Shown here piece by piece: positions 35,558-44,173 of a stretch of 64,000 nt of DNA. The position numbers were made by a program, and so were the translations under genes. The stretch lies in assembly GCA_016709445.1 (NCBI GenBank), contig JADJMV010000008.1:62001-126000 (forward strand), given 5' to 3'. The first letter of the stretch is position 1. Each line of letters opens with the position of its first letter. Source of the stretch: Phycisphaerales bacterium (lineage in GTDB: Bacteria > Planctomycetota > Phycisphaerae > Phycisphaerales > UBA1924). The notes under the pieces were generated by a model that saw only the letters and a list, made by a program, of their open reading frames with translations, made no database searches and was not told the origin of the DNA.

Positions 35558-37213
35558 CTAACGGCAGGCGTCGTTCCACAGCGCGAGAAAGGCGAGCAGG
35601 TCGAGCGTGTTGATGACGCCGTCGTGGACCAGGTCGGCTCGGTCGTCCTTGGCGGTCCACCAGAGGAGGTACTGGAGCACGTCGCGGGTATCGACGACAC
35701 CGTCCTGGTTGGCATCGCCGGGGCAGAATTGCGGGCAGGTGACGAAGGTGAGGAAGCTGCCGGCGTCGAGCTGCACATCGGCCCGCGAGATGGGGACGTT
35801 GTCGAACGACTGTCCGGGTGCGACGCCGAAATACTCGTTGGAGCGGTCGGCGGTGTCGGCGTTCAGGAGTGTCGCGAAGGCCCGGACCTCGGCGCGGAAG
35901 CCCAGGCCGATATCGGCGGCACGGAGGCGGACCTCGCGCATGGTCGGATCCTGGGCGCCCTTCCAATAGCGGATGGCGTCGCCGCCGAAGATATCGGTGT
36001 CGGAGCCGGCCGCGGCGCTGCTGACGACGCTGAGGAAGGTCGGGTCGAGACGGAAGAGGGTGGCGGTCGAGTCTTCGAGCACGAGGGCGAAGTCGGCGGC
36101 GAATCCATCGGGGAAGAAGAGATCGACTTGCTCGCCGCCGAGCCTGGCGCGGCCCGATGCGAGCGCGCGGGCGCGAGTGGTGTTGTCGATCATGGAGATG
36201 GTCGAGGTCATGCCGCCGGGCTGGGTGTCGAGGTAGACGACGACGCCGTCGGTGGTCTGCTGGGGCCACGCGGTTGCGCCGTCGATGGCGAGGTTGAACC
36301 AGCCGTCGCGATCGGAATCGAGACCGAGGACCGAGTTCTGACCGATGCGATCGCCGAAGCCGGTGTTGATCCCGCGGCTCTGGGCGAAGTACTCACCGGG
36401 CTCGATCACGCCGTCGACGACGGGGCCGCCGAGGGTGGGATCGGACGTGCGGCCCTGCCCGTCGCCGGGGTCGTCCCTTGTGTAGACACGGACGGAGTCG
36501 ATGCGGTGGTATTGCGGGAGGATCGTGCTTCCGTCGGGATCGCCGCCGAAGTCGCCGCCGACGGCGGTGTTGAGGATGATGTACATCGGCTCGGCCGGCA
36601 CATGCGAGTTCGAGCTTTCGAAGCGCAGGGTGTCGTCGACGAACCACTTGATGTCGCCGGGTGACCATTCGACGGTGAAGGTGTGGAAGCCTGCGGTAAA
36701 GTCGGGGCCGGTGTAGGTGCCGCCGTTGCTCTGGACGTTGGGCCAGGCGCCCCAGTGGTGGGTCATGTAGACCTTGTGGGGCTCGCGTCCCTTGAGTTCC
36801 ATGATGTCGATCTCTGGGGGCCAGGCGCCGCTCTCGGGGAGCATCCAGTGGGCGGGCCAGAGGCCCTGGGTGCCGGGCAGTTGGGCGCGGACCTCGACGC
36901 GGCCGTACCGCTGCGCGAAGAGCTGGCGGGTACGGACGAGGCCGGATGTGTACTGGCGTCCGCCGTAGGGGCGTTGGCGGCTTCGGAGCACGAGGTTGCC
37001 GGACTCGATGTATGCCTCGTCGGGGGCGTAGTACTGGAGTTCGTTGTTGGTGTCGCCGGGCTTGTCGGCGATGGCCCACTTGCCCGAGTCGATGGTCGGC
37101 GCGTCGAATTCGTCGTGCCAGACGAGCTGCCAGCCGGCGGGCTGGGCGGGGGCCAGAGGGGCGGTGAGGAGGCCGGCGGCGAGGGCGGCGACGGCGCGGA
37201 TCTTCTGGATCAC
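35558..37213 (-). CDS. Secreted GH16 beta-glucanase with GC-type dockerin
   Basis: 551 residues from GTG 37213 (GGAGG upstream). Signal peptide AVAALAAGLLTAPLAPAQ. GH16 catalytic domain (~25-270) with WHDEFDAPTIDSGKW and PPEIDIMEL, where Glu134 is the nucleophile and Glu139 the acid/base, as in laminarinases and lichenases. A second beta-sandwich region follows (~290-490). The C-terminus is a two-repeat Ca-binding dockerin: CPGDANQDGVVDTRDVLQY and HDGVINTLDLLAFL, ending near Cys. Probable endo-beta-1,3- or 1,3-1,4-glucanase, surface attached. Confidence 0.93.
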   Translation of the reverse strand: MIQKIRAVAALAAGLLTAPLAPAQPAGWQLVWHDEFDAPTIDSGKWAIADKPGDTNNELQYYAPDEAYIESGNLVLRSRQRPYGGRQYTSGLVRTRQLFAQRYGRVEVRAQLPGTQGLWPAHWMLPESGAWPPEIDIMELKGREPHKVYMTHHWGAWPNVQSNGGTYTGPDFTAGFHTFTVEWSPGDIKWFVDDTLRFESSNSHVPAEPMYIILNTAVGGDFGGDPDGSTILPQYHRIDSVRVYTRDDPGDGQGRTSDPTLGGPVVDGVIEPGEYFAQSRGINTGFGDRIGQNSVLGLDSDRDGWFNLAIDGATAWPQQTTDGVVVYLDTQPGGMTSTISMIDNTTRARALASGRARLGGEQVDLFFPDGFAADFALVLEDSTATLFRLDPTFLSVVSSAAAGSDTDIFGGDAIRYWKGAQDPTMREVRLRAADIGLGFRAEVRAFATLLNADTADRSNEYFGVAPGQSFDNVPISRADVQLDAGSFLTFVTCPQFCPGDANQDGVVDTRDVLQYLLWWTAKDDRADLVHDGVINTLDLLAFLALWNDACR

Positions 37214-37394
37214 TCTGCGGCCTCCGGGGTTGGGTGACGGGGTTGGATCCCTGGCTCAGGGTACCGGGTCTCCGGGTCGGGCACAACGGTTCGGCTCGCG
37301 TTCCCTGGAACGTCTCCGGGTGGCTTCCGAGCATGGGTGGGGATTCTCTCGCGGGTTTTTGAGCCCTGTCTCCTGACAACAAGGGTTTTCCCTA

Positions 37395-37430
37395 TTGACG
37401 GTGTCTTTGGTTCTGTTACGCTTTCGTAAC
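37395..37430 (+). promoter_or_regulatory. Promoter with LacI-type palindrome
   Basis: TTGACG (37395-37400) lies 16 bases before TACGCT. The perfect 16-base palindrome GTTACG-CTTT-CGTAAC (37415-37430) covers that -10. It stands between the divergent GH16 gene and the secreted dockerin gene, and a LacI-family gene lies 2 kb away. Confidence 0.55.
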
Positions 37431-37525
37431 TGTTCCGGACCGTTCCGGGGCCTCGCCGCGATCGCGGGTGTCCGCGTCGGGAGGGGTGGGCTCGGCGGGC
37501 GGGGCAGCCGACCGGAGGACTGACC

Positions 37526-38275
37526 ATGCTTGCTCGTTCGCTGCCGATCGCCGCGTTGCTTGCGTTGCCCGTCGTTGCATCCGCGCAGTTGCTCAATCCC
37601 AGTTTCGAGACGGCCGGGACGGCCGGCCACGCGTTCGCGAACTGGGAGCAGTTCGGCGGGAACATCTACCGGGTGGAGGATCCGCTTTATCAGTTGCCGT
37701 ATGACGGCGACGCGTTGGGCAAGGTCTTCGGGAACTTTGACGGCCAGCAGCAGAGCGACTCGGGCATCTATCAGTTCGTTCCGGCCAGCGCGGGCGAGCA
37801 GTGGACCGGTTCGATCAACGTCCTGCACCGCACCGATGACGCGTTGCAGGGTGGGAACCTCGGTCTGATGGTGCTGAGCTGGCAGGACGCCAATGGCGCG
37901 GAGATCTCCACGGACACGCAGGTGCTGCTCGACGCCAACAGCGAGACGGACTTCTGGTACAGCTACGAGCTCTCCGGTCAGGCGCCGGCGGGGACGGCGC
38001 GGATCGGGTTCTACGTGCTGTTCCTTCAGTTCGCCGACGACCAGTTCCCGTTCGGCGCTCCGGGCGCGATGTTCTTCGACCTTGCGGGCCTGGAGAAGAC
38101 CGGCGGCGGCTGCGCCCCGGATATCAACGGGGACGGCGCGGTCAACACGCAGGACTTCATCGCCTTCCTGAATCTGTGGGTGGCGAAGGACTCGACGTCG
38201 GACTGGAACAATGACGGCGTCGTCAACACGCAGGACTTCGTCGCGTTCCTGAACGATTGGGTCGCGGGCTGCTGA
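37526..38275 (+). CDS. Secreted carbohydrate-binding-like protein with GC-type dockerin
   Basis: 249 residues from ATG 37526 (GGAGG upstream). Signal peptide LPIAALLALPVVASAQ, then a jelly-roll-like domain beginning LLNPSFETAG, as in CBM-like and PEP-CTERM proteins, and a C-terminal GC-type dockerin: CAPDINGDGAVNTQDFIAF and NNDGVVNTQDFVAFL, last residues GC. Probably a surface glycan-binding component of the beta-glucan locus. No catalytic residues are recognised. Confidence 0.8.
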   Translation: MLARSLPIAALLALPVVASAQLLNPSFETAGTAGHAFANWEQFGGNIYRVEDPLYQLPYDGDALGKVFGNFDGQQQSDSGIYQFVPASAGEQWTGSINVLHRTDDALQGGNLGLMVLSWQDANGAEISTDTQVLLDANSETDFWYSYELSGQAPAGTARIGFYVLFLQFADDQFPFGAPGAMFFDLAGLEKTGGGCAPDINGDGAVNTQDFIAFLNLWVAKDSTSDWNNDGVVNTQDFVAFLNDWVAGC

Positions 38276-38296
38276 GCGGGTTGGACGGGGTCTCCC

Positions 38297-38323
38297 GCCC
38301 GGGCGCGGCGGCCGCGCCCGGGC
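38297..38323 (+). terminator. Strong hairpin after the dockerin gene
   Basis: GCCCGGGCGCGG and CCGCGCCCGGGC pair over 12 bases with a 3-base loop, 22 bases after the stop. No T-tract follows, so it may be a pause or RNA-stability hairpin rather than a full terminator. Confidence 0.55.
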
Positions 38324-38366
38324 GTTGATGGTGAAGGGTTGGCGGACGGCGCAGGGAGCGAGTGCC

Positions 38367-39341
38367 ATGGGATCTTCCGCATCGCGGGGTTCGGTTCCGG
38401 CGGGACGGCGCGGGGCGTTTACGCTGATCGAGCTGCTTGTGGTGATCGCGATCATCGCGTTGCTGATCGGGATCCTGCTCCCGGCGTTGGGGAAGGCACG
38501 CGACGCGGCGAAGACGATCCGGTGCGCTTCGGGAATCCGTCAGGTGACCCTGGCGCTGGTGAACTACTCCACGGACTTCCGGGAGAAGTTCCCGCCAGTC
38601 CTGTTCCGGATCCCGGATCCGGTGACGGGCAAGCTGAGCGCCCACTGGTACGACGTGCCCCGGATCGGGGCGTATCTTCCGAACATGGACTACTCGAACA
38701 TCAGCCCGAACAACCAGGAGAACGAGACGGTGGGAGGCGGGGTGCTGCTCTGCCCGTCGCATCCTGCGGGCGGCCGCTCGTACACGATGAACTTCTGGGC
38801 GGCCTCGGCCGGGAGTTGGGATTGGGGCCAGGACGACCAGCCGCGGGTGTACAAGCCGGGCCAGAGCCGGGTGTTTCCCGACGAGGCGCAGCGCGGCCGC
38901 GGCTTTGATTCGAGCGCGGACTTCTCCGATCGGATGATCCTGCTCGCGGAGGCGTGGGGTCTGTACCCCTCCGAGGGTTCGAGCGTGGACAACGCGAGTT
39001 GGTTCACGATCGGGGAGCTTGGTGTGGACGGCCTGCCGGGTGAACGGTTCGGCGCCGGGAAGGGCGTTCCGGGGGGGAGCTTCCCGGGGCCTTGGCGGAA
39101 GTATGCGCCCGAGATGGACAACTCCTCTCCCACATCGCTGCTGACCTACGTCCCCTGGTATCGGCACCCCCGGCGGGCGCAGGACCGGCTCAAGCTCGAG
39201 GGCGGGGCAAACTTCGGCTTTCTCGACGGGCACGTGCAGCTCGAGCGGCGGAGCGAGTTGGTGGACGATTCCACCGGCCGGAGCACCTACAGGGCGTTGT
39301 GGTCGTCGGTGGATGAGCGGGTGGAGGACGGCCAGCCCTAG
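38367..39341 (+). CDS. Prepilin-like protein (type II secretion pseudopilin, H-X9-DG type)
   Basis: 324 residues. After a short basic leader comes the type IV prepilin motif GAFTLIELLVVIAIIALLIG with cleavage at Gly-Ala/Phe. The C-terminal FLDGHVQL is the planctomycete H-X9-DG signature. ATG 38367 (AGGGAG upstream) is chosen over ATG 38328 next to the hairpin. These proteins are abundant in planctomycetes, processed by prepilin peptidase, and have no known individual function. Its place in the glucan locus suggests surface binding or uptake. Confidence 0.88.
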   Translation: MGSSASRGSVPAGRRGAFTLIELLVVIAIIALLIGILLPALGKARDAAKTIRCASGIRQVTLALVNYSTDFREKFPPVLFRIPDPVTGKLSAHWYDVPRIGAYLPNMDYSNISPNNQENETVGGGVLLCPSHPAGGRSYTMNFWAASAGSWDWGQDDQPRVYKPGQSRVFPDEAQRGRGFDSSADFSDRMILLAEAWGLYPSEGSSVDNASWFTIGELGVDGLPGERFGAGKGVPGGSFPGPWRKYAPEMDNSSPTSLLTYVPWYRHPRRAQDRLKLEGGANFGFLDGHVQLERRSELVDDSTGRSTYRALWSSVDERVEDGQP

Positions 39342-39383
39342 CGGACGGGGCCGGTGACAGCGCAAGAGGCGGAGGTTGAGCTG

Positions 39384-40463
39384 ATGGCATCGCAGGGCAG
39401 ACAGGGAGTGACTTCGGCACGGCAGCTCGCCGATCGGCTGGGGCTGTCGGTGGCGACTGTCTCGCGGGCGCTCAACAACCACCCGGACATCGCGGAAGAG
39501 ACCCGCGTCCGCGTGCTGAAGATGGCCGACAGCGCCGGGTACATTCCGCGTGTCGGTCGGCGTCCCACCAATGTGATCGGGCTGGTTTATCCGACGGACC
39601 CGGTCCGGGCGGACTACGGCAATTTCGAGTCGGCGATGCTGGCGGGTATTCTGGAGGGGGTGAATGAGCAGCGGTTCGACGTGACGTTCATCAACATCGG
39701 TCGGGATCGGAACCCGTCGGACAGCTATACGCAGTTCTTCCGGGCCAAGGGGGTACGGGGGGTCATCGTGCGAACGGTCCAGCCCCACGCGCGGCTGGCC
39801 GAGGAGATCGCCGACGACGGGTTTCCCTGCGTGGTGATCGCCGACCGGAGTGACCAGCCGAACGTGAACTACGTGTGCTCGGACTCGCGGGCGGACTCGA
39901 TGCGAGCCGTGCAGCACCTTGTGCACCTGGGCCACCGACGGATCGCGCTCGGGGTGCACAGCGTGCTGGACCGCGACCACAGGGATCGACGCGACGGGTA
40001 TCTGGATGCGCTGCGGGAGGCCGGCATGACGCCGGACCCGACGCTGATGCTGCAGGCCCGCGCGAGCATGGAGGGGGGGGCCACGTGCATCAATCGTCTG
40101 CTCAGCCTCCCGGACCCGCCGACGGCGGTGTACTTCACGGACCCGCTGACGACGGTTGGGGCGCTGCACCGGTGCCTGGTGCTCGGCGTGCATGTTCCGA
40201 AGGATCTTTCGGTGGTCGGCTTCGACGACGGCGACGTGCGGTACAAGACGTTCCCGCAGTACACGGCGGTGTGCCAGGACGCGGCCCAGATGGGGCTCGA
40301 GGCGGCACGCTGGCTCACGCGCTCGCTGGCGGCGGGGGGCGTGCTCCCGGCGTTTCGGGTGCACCGTCCGACGAGCCTCTCGATGAACGATTCCACGGGC
40401 GCGCCGCCGGCGCGTCCGGTCCGGCTCTCGCACAGCGGCGGGCGCGTGCTCGCCTCGAATTAG
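39384..40463 (+). CDS. LacI-family transcriptional regulator
   Basis: 359 residues. HTH and hinge: TSARQLADRLGLSVATVSRALNN is split as SARQLADRLGLSVATVS and RALNNHPDIAEETR; the sugar-binding periplasmic-type domain starts at NVIGLVYPTDP and ends with VVGFDDGDVRYKTFPQYTAV. ATG 39384 has GGAGG nearby; GTG 39354 is less likely. Located among the glucanase, surface-protein and sugar-import genes, it probably represses them until a glucan oligosaccharide binds. Confidence 0.93.
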   Translation: MASQGRQGVTSARQLADRLGLSVATVSRALNNHPDIAEETRVRVLKMADSAGYIPRVGRRPTNVIGLVYPTDPVRADYGNFESAMLAGILEGVNEQRFDVTFINIGRDRNPSDSYTQFFRAKGVRGVIVRTVQPHARLAEEIADDGFPCVVIADRSDQPNVNYVCSDSRADSMRAVQHLVHLGHRRIALGVHSVLDRDHRDRRDGYLDALREAGMTPDPTLMLQARASMEGGATCINRLLSLPDPPTAVYFTDPLTTVGALHRCLVLGVHVPKDLSVVGFDDGDVRYKTFPQYTAVCQDAAQMGLEAARWLTRSLAAGGVLPAFRVHRPTSLSMNDSTGAPPARPVRLSHSGGRVLASN

Positions 40464-40530
40464 GGCAGTCACCGCGTCGGGCGCGTTCCGCCCGGGCGGC
40501 TCACAACGCAGCGGAAAGAGGAGAGACCTG

Positions 40531-41154
40531 ATGATTCGCACTTCGTTTCTGGCGCTCGGCGCCCTCGGCGCGGCATCCACGGCCCTGGCCGGGAACCTGC
40601 TGACCAATCCGGGCTTCGAGGACGGCCTGAATGGGTGGATCGCCTTCGGGAACGCGTACCCCGAGTCGAGCAACCCGCCCCAGTTCGAGCCTTTCGAGGG
40701 CGACGGGGTCGTGTCGATGTTCGGGAACTTCTCCGGGGGCTTCAACGTGACGGGGATCTTCCAGGAGTTCGCCGCCTCTGAGGGGCAGGCGTGGACGATG
40801 GACGCCTATTCCCGCCACTGGAGCGGGGATGCCATGGTCGGGAACGGCGCTCCGGACAGCAACTGGGTCGTGATGAAGCTGGCGTTCAAGGACGCGGGCG
40901 ACAACGAGATCGGGTCCGCGGAGCGGACGATCCTTGACGGCACCTTCGCGCCGGACGTGTGGTACGACAATGATCCGGTGACGGGCATTGCGCCGGCCGG
41001 CACGGTGCAGGTTGAGACCTTCATTCTGTACCTCCAGCCCCTGTTCGACGGCGGGGCGGCCCACATCGACAATGTGTCGGTCGTGCCGGCGCCGGGAGCG
41101 GCTTCGCTCCTCGCGGTCTTCGGCCTGGGCGTGTCCCGTCGCCGGCGTCGCTAG
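40531..41154 (+). CDS. Secreted PEP-CTERM-like protein
   Basis: 207 residues. Signal peptide ALGALGAASTALA, then a jelly-roll domain starting NLLTNPGFEDGLNGW, and a C-terminal anchor of PEP-CTERM kind: VVPAPGAASLLAVFGLG followed by five Arg. GAGGAGAG lies 9 bases before the ATG. Related in layout to the protein at 37526, but with a different surface anchor. Likely glycan binding. Confidence 0.82.
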   Translation: MIRTSFLALGALGAASTALAGNLLTNPGFEDGLNGWIAFGNAYPESSNPPQFEPFEGDGVVSMFGNFSGGFNVTGIFQEFAASEGQAWTMDAYSRHWSGDAMVGNGAPDSNWVVMKLAFKDAGDNEIGSAERTILDGTFAPDVWYDNDPVTGIAPAGTVQVETFILYLQPLFDGGAAHIDNVSVVPAPGAASLLAVFGLGVSRRRRR

Positions 41155-41192
41155 TTTGCTCCCACGGCTCTCCATCGAATAGGAGCACTGTC

Positions 41193-41848
41193 TTGAAAAA
41201 CAGCACGCATGCAATGTTGGTGATCGGCGCTCTTGCGCCTTGCTCGCTCGGCGGGATCGTCGCCAATGGGGGATTCGAGGCCGGCTCGGGCGTTGACGCC
41301 GACAGCTGGACGGAGATCCCCATCTTTGGCGGTGGGGCCTCGGCTTCGGTCGTCCGGTCGGATACGTCGCCCTTCGAGGGCTCCTGGCACATGGCGGCTC
41401 TCCGTGGCCGGCGCTTGCGGACTTCGGGCCCGCTGCGGTCCTCCAGCAGCAGACCGCCCTCGGCTCTGTGAACGGGGGCGATACTGTCGATTTCGGCGTT
41501 CTGGTCCGGCGGAACGGCGCGATCGGCCCGGGGGTCGTCGTCTTCCTCGAGGTCCAGTGGTTGGACAGCGACGGGAGCAACGGCGGTGGCGTCAAGGGCA
41601 CGACGGGCCTGCTGGAGATCGGTGGCCAGCTCGGCGACAGCTACCAGTCGTTCGGCTTCGGCGGGGCGGTCGTCGCGCCCGATGCGGATGCGGCGTTGGT
41701 GAAGCTCTCCGTCGTCGGGGGAGCATTCGACGGTTCCGATGGTTCGGCATACTTTGATGCCGCGACGTTGAGTGTGGTCCCGGCTCCGGCGTCGGTGACG
41801 CTGGCGGCCCCGCTCGCGCTTGTCGGGCTGCGGAGGCGGAGGCGGTAG
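41193..41848 (+). CDS. Secreted PEP-CTERM-like protein, frameshifted
   Basis: TTG 41193 follows AGGAG. The N-terminal half has a signal-like start (MLVIGALAPCSLG) and IVANGGFEAGSGVDADSW; the C-terminal half, in another frame, runs from NGGDTVDFGVLVRR to the PEP-CTERM anchor VVPAPASVTLAAPLALVGL plus Arg residues. One missing C near 41405-41409 (GGCC to GGCCC) joins them as ALRGPALADFGPAAVLQQQ. Restored length is 218 residues. Paralogue in design of the 40531 protein. Confidence 0.78.
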
Positions 41849-41864
41849 CGGGACTGTCAGGACG

Positions 41865-43301
41865 ATGGCCCAAGATCGTGAGCAACCCATCGCAGTCGCC
41901 CGGGCCTTCGCGTTGCGGTGGCCCGGGTGGCTCGCATGGCTCTCGCCCGGTGGCTGGGTGATTGCGGCGATCGCGGTCGGCACGACCGTGGTCGTTGTCG
42001 GTGGGGGCTCGGCGCGTCCGTCGGGAGAGGTTCGCATGTGGACCTTTGCTCCGCCGCACGCCAGGATGTACGAGCCGCTCCTGGAACAATGGGCCTCGGA
42101 ACCGGATGGGCGGCGCGTGGACCTCGAGGTCCTGAGCCTGCCGGCGCTCGAGCGGCGGATGCTGGGCGGCTTTCTGTCGGGGGTGCCGGTGGCCGATCTG
42201 ATCGAGGCGGAGCGTCGGGTGGCGTCTCGGGCGTTTGCGGGCCCGCTGGACGCCGTCGGCTTCCTCGACCTCACCGACCGACTGCGAGAGGACGGCTTGC
42301 TCGATGCGATCAATCCCGCGTCGTTCTCGCCGTGGACGTTTCGGGGCCGGATCTTCGGCCTGCCCCATGACGTGCACCCGGTGATGCTCTGCTACCGCGC
42401 CGACCTGGTGGAGGCCGCGGGGATCGATGTTTCGACCATAGAAACCTGGGACGACTTCGCGCGGGTGATGCGGCCGCTGATGGCGGACGGGGATGGCGAC
42501 GGGGAGCCGGACCGATACCTGATCGCGTTCTGGACGACCTTTCCGGACCAGCTTGAAGCCCTGATCCTGCAGGCCGGGGACGGGTTCTTCGACGAGGAGG
42601 ACCACCTGCGCATCGCGACTCCGACCAACGCGCGGGTCGTGGCGAGCCTGGCGGGCTGGATCGCTGGCCCGGGGCGGATCGCGGCCGACGTGCCGGAGTT
42701 CAACGCGGCGGGGAACAAGCAGAAGATCGACGGCTACGTGGTGGCGGCGATCATGCCGGATTGGCTCAGCAATATCTGGCGGCAGCAGATGCCGGAACTG
42801 GCTGGCAAGCTCAAGCTCATGCCACTGCCGGCGTGGGAGCCGGGTGGTCGGCGCACGAGCGTCTGGGGCGGGACGATGCTGGGTATCCCGCGGACGGCGG
42901 AGGATCCTGATCGGCTGTGGGAGTTGGCCAAGCGGCTCTATCTCTCGCCGGAGCTCTCGCGGGCGTTGTACGAAGAGGGGGACATTGTCACCCCGGTGAA
43001 GGCGAACTGGTCCGATCCGATCTACGACCGCCCGGATCCCTACTTCAGCGGGCAGGCCAAGGGCCGGATGTATCTGGACCTCGCGCCGCAGGTTCCGCGG
43101 CGGACCTCGTCCCCGTTCAATACGATGGCGATGCAGCGGGTGCAGGATGCGTTGGTCGGTCTGGTGGAACTGCTGCGAGATCGGCCGGGGACCGACCGGG
43201 CCACACTCGAGTCTCGTGCGATGGATCTGCTCCGGGTCGCGGAGGCGGATGTGCGGTCGCGTATGGACCGCAACGTGTTTGCGCGGGGGGAGACGCCGTG
43301 A
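41865..43301 (+). CDS. ABC sugar transporter, solute-binding protein
   Basis: 478 residues from ATG 41865. Family 1 extracellular solute-binding protein (MalE/UgpB type): EVRMWTFAPPHARMYEPLL, WTFRGRIFGLPHDVHPVML, TWDDFARVMRPLM and VWGGTMLGIPR. Instead of a lipobox it has a long N-terminal hydrophobic helix (WVIAAIAVGTTVVVVGGG), so it is membrane-tethered. It starts a GTGA/ATGA-coupled operon with two permeases. Likely ligand: beta-gluco-oligosaccharides. Confidence 0.88.
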   Translation: MAQDREQPIAVARAFALRWPGWLAWLSPGGWVIAAIAVGTTVVVVGGGSARPSGEVRMWTFAPPHARMYEPLLEQWASEPDGRRVDLEVLSLPALERRMLGGFLSGVPVADLIEAERRVASRAFAGPLDAVGFLDLTDRLREDGLLDAINPASFSPWTFRGRIFGLPHDVHPVMLCYRADLVEAAGIDVSTIETWDDFARVMRPLMADGDGDGEPDRYLIAFWTTFPDQLEALILQAGDGFFDEEDHLRIATPTNARVVASLAGWIAGPGRIAADVPEFNAAGNKQKIDGYVVAAIMPDWLSNIWRQQMPELAGKLKLMPLPAWEPGGRRTSVWGGTMLGIPRTAEDPDRLWELAKRLYLSPELSRALYEEGDIVTPVKANWSDPIYDRPDPYFSGQAKGRMYLDLAPQVPRRTSSPFNTMAMQRVQDALVGLVELLRDRPGTDRATLESRAMDLLRVAEADVRSRMDRNVFARGETP

Positions 43302-44173
43302 CCGCCCGGGCCCGAGTGGGGTTGGCCCCCTATCTGTTCCTGCTGCCCTTCCTGGTGGTATTCGGTGTCTTCGTTCTGGCGCCACTCGGCGAGTCGGTCG
43401 TGCTCTCGACACGGCAGATGTTCGGGCCGGGGGCGTCTGTCTTCGTCGGCCTCGACAACTTCCGGTTCCTGCTGCACGACCCGCTTTTCTACAAGGCCGT
43501 TCGCAACACACTGGTGTTCACGGCCGGCTCGGTCTTCATCCAGCTGCCCCTGGCGTTGGGGTTGGCGATGCTGCTCAACCGGCCGGGGCTGCGGGGCCGG
43601 TATGTGCTTCGGCTGGTGTTCTTCTCGCCTCAGCTCGTCGGGTTGGTGTTCCTGGCGGTGATGACTTCGGTGATTTTCCAGAAGCGGACGGGGGTCCTGA
43701 ATCAGGCGCTGCACGCCCTGGTCGGCGTGAGCCTGGACTACCCGTGGCTCGAGCGGCAGATCATGCCCACGCTGATTCTGGCGGCGCTGTGGATGTATGT
43801 CGGCTTCAACATGATCTACTTTCTGGCGGCGCTACAGAATGTCGACCGCGAGCTGACGGAGGCGGCGTCGATCGATGGCGCGGGGCCCGGGCGGAGATTC
43901 CTGGCGGTGACCCTGCCCGCGATCGCGCCGGTCGGCGGGTTCGTGGTGCTGCTCTCGATCCTTGGCAGCCTCCAGCTCTTCGAGCTGCCCTACATTCTGC
44001 TCACCGGGAGCGGGCCGGACAACAAGGGCCTGACGATCGTCACGTATCTCTACCAGTCGGGGTTCGAGACCGGCGACCTCGGGTATGCCAGCGCCATCGG
44101 CTGGGTGCTGGCGATCCTGCTTGCGGCCCTGGCGGTGGGACAGCGATTGCTGGCGCGGGAGGCGCGGGCATGA
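43298..44173 (+). CDS. ABC sugar transporter permease (MalF-like)
   Basis: 291 residues from GTG 43298 in a GTGA overlap. Six transmembrane helices and the EAA loop EAASIDGAGPGRRF with the following LP(A)I. Six-helix carbohydrate permease of the CUT1 family. Pairs with the MalG-like permease that follows. No ATPase gene is nearby; a shared MsmK/UgpC-type ATPase elsewhere is the likely partner. Confidence 0.93.
   Translation: MTARARVGLAPYLFLLPFLVVFGVFVLAPLGESVVLSTRQMFGPGASVFVGLDNFRFLLHDPLFYKAVRNTLVFTAGSVFIQLPLALGLAMLLNRPGLRGRYVLRLVFFSPQLVGLVFLAVMTSVIFQKRTGVLNQALHALVGVSLDYPWLERQIMPTLILAALWMYVGFNMIYFLAALQNVDRELTEAASIDGAGPGRRFLAVTLPAIAPVGGFVVLLSILGSLQLFELPYILLTGSGPDNKGLTIVTYLYQSGFETGDLGYASAIGWVLAILLAALAVGQRLLAREARA

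Noticed and set aside
35186..36664. Long open frame (492 codons) on the plus strand antisense to the GH16 dockerin gene
   Set aside because: Its Gly/Val/Asp-rich composition is a by-product of high-GC codon use in the real gene on the other strand; no family motif.
37526..41848. Dockerin proteins as evidence of a cellulosome
   Set aside because: No cohesin or scaffoldin is present, and GC-type dockerins in planctomycetes occur on many unrelated secreted proteins.
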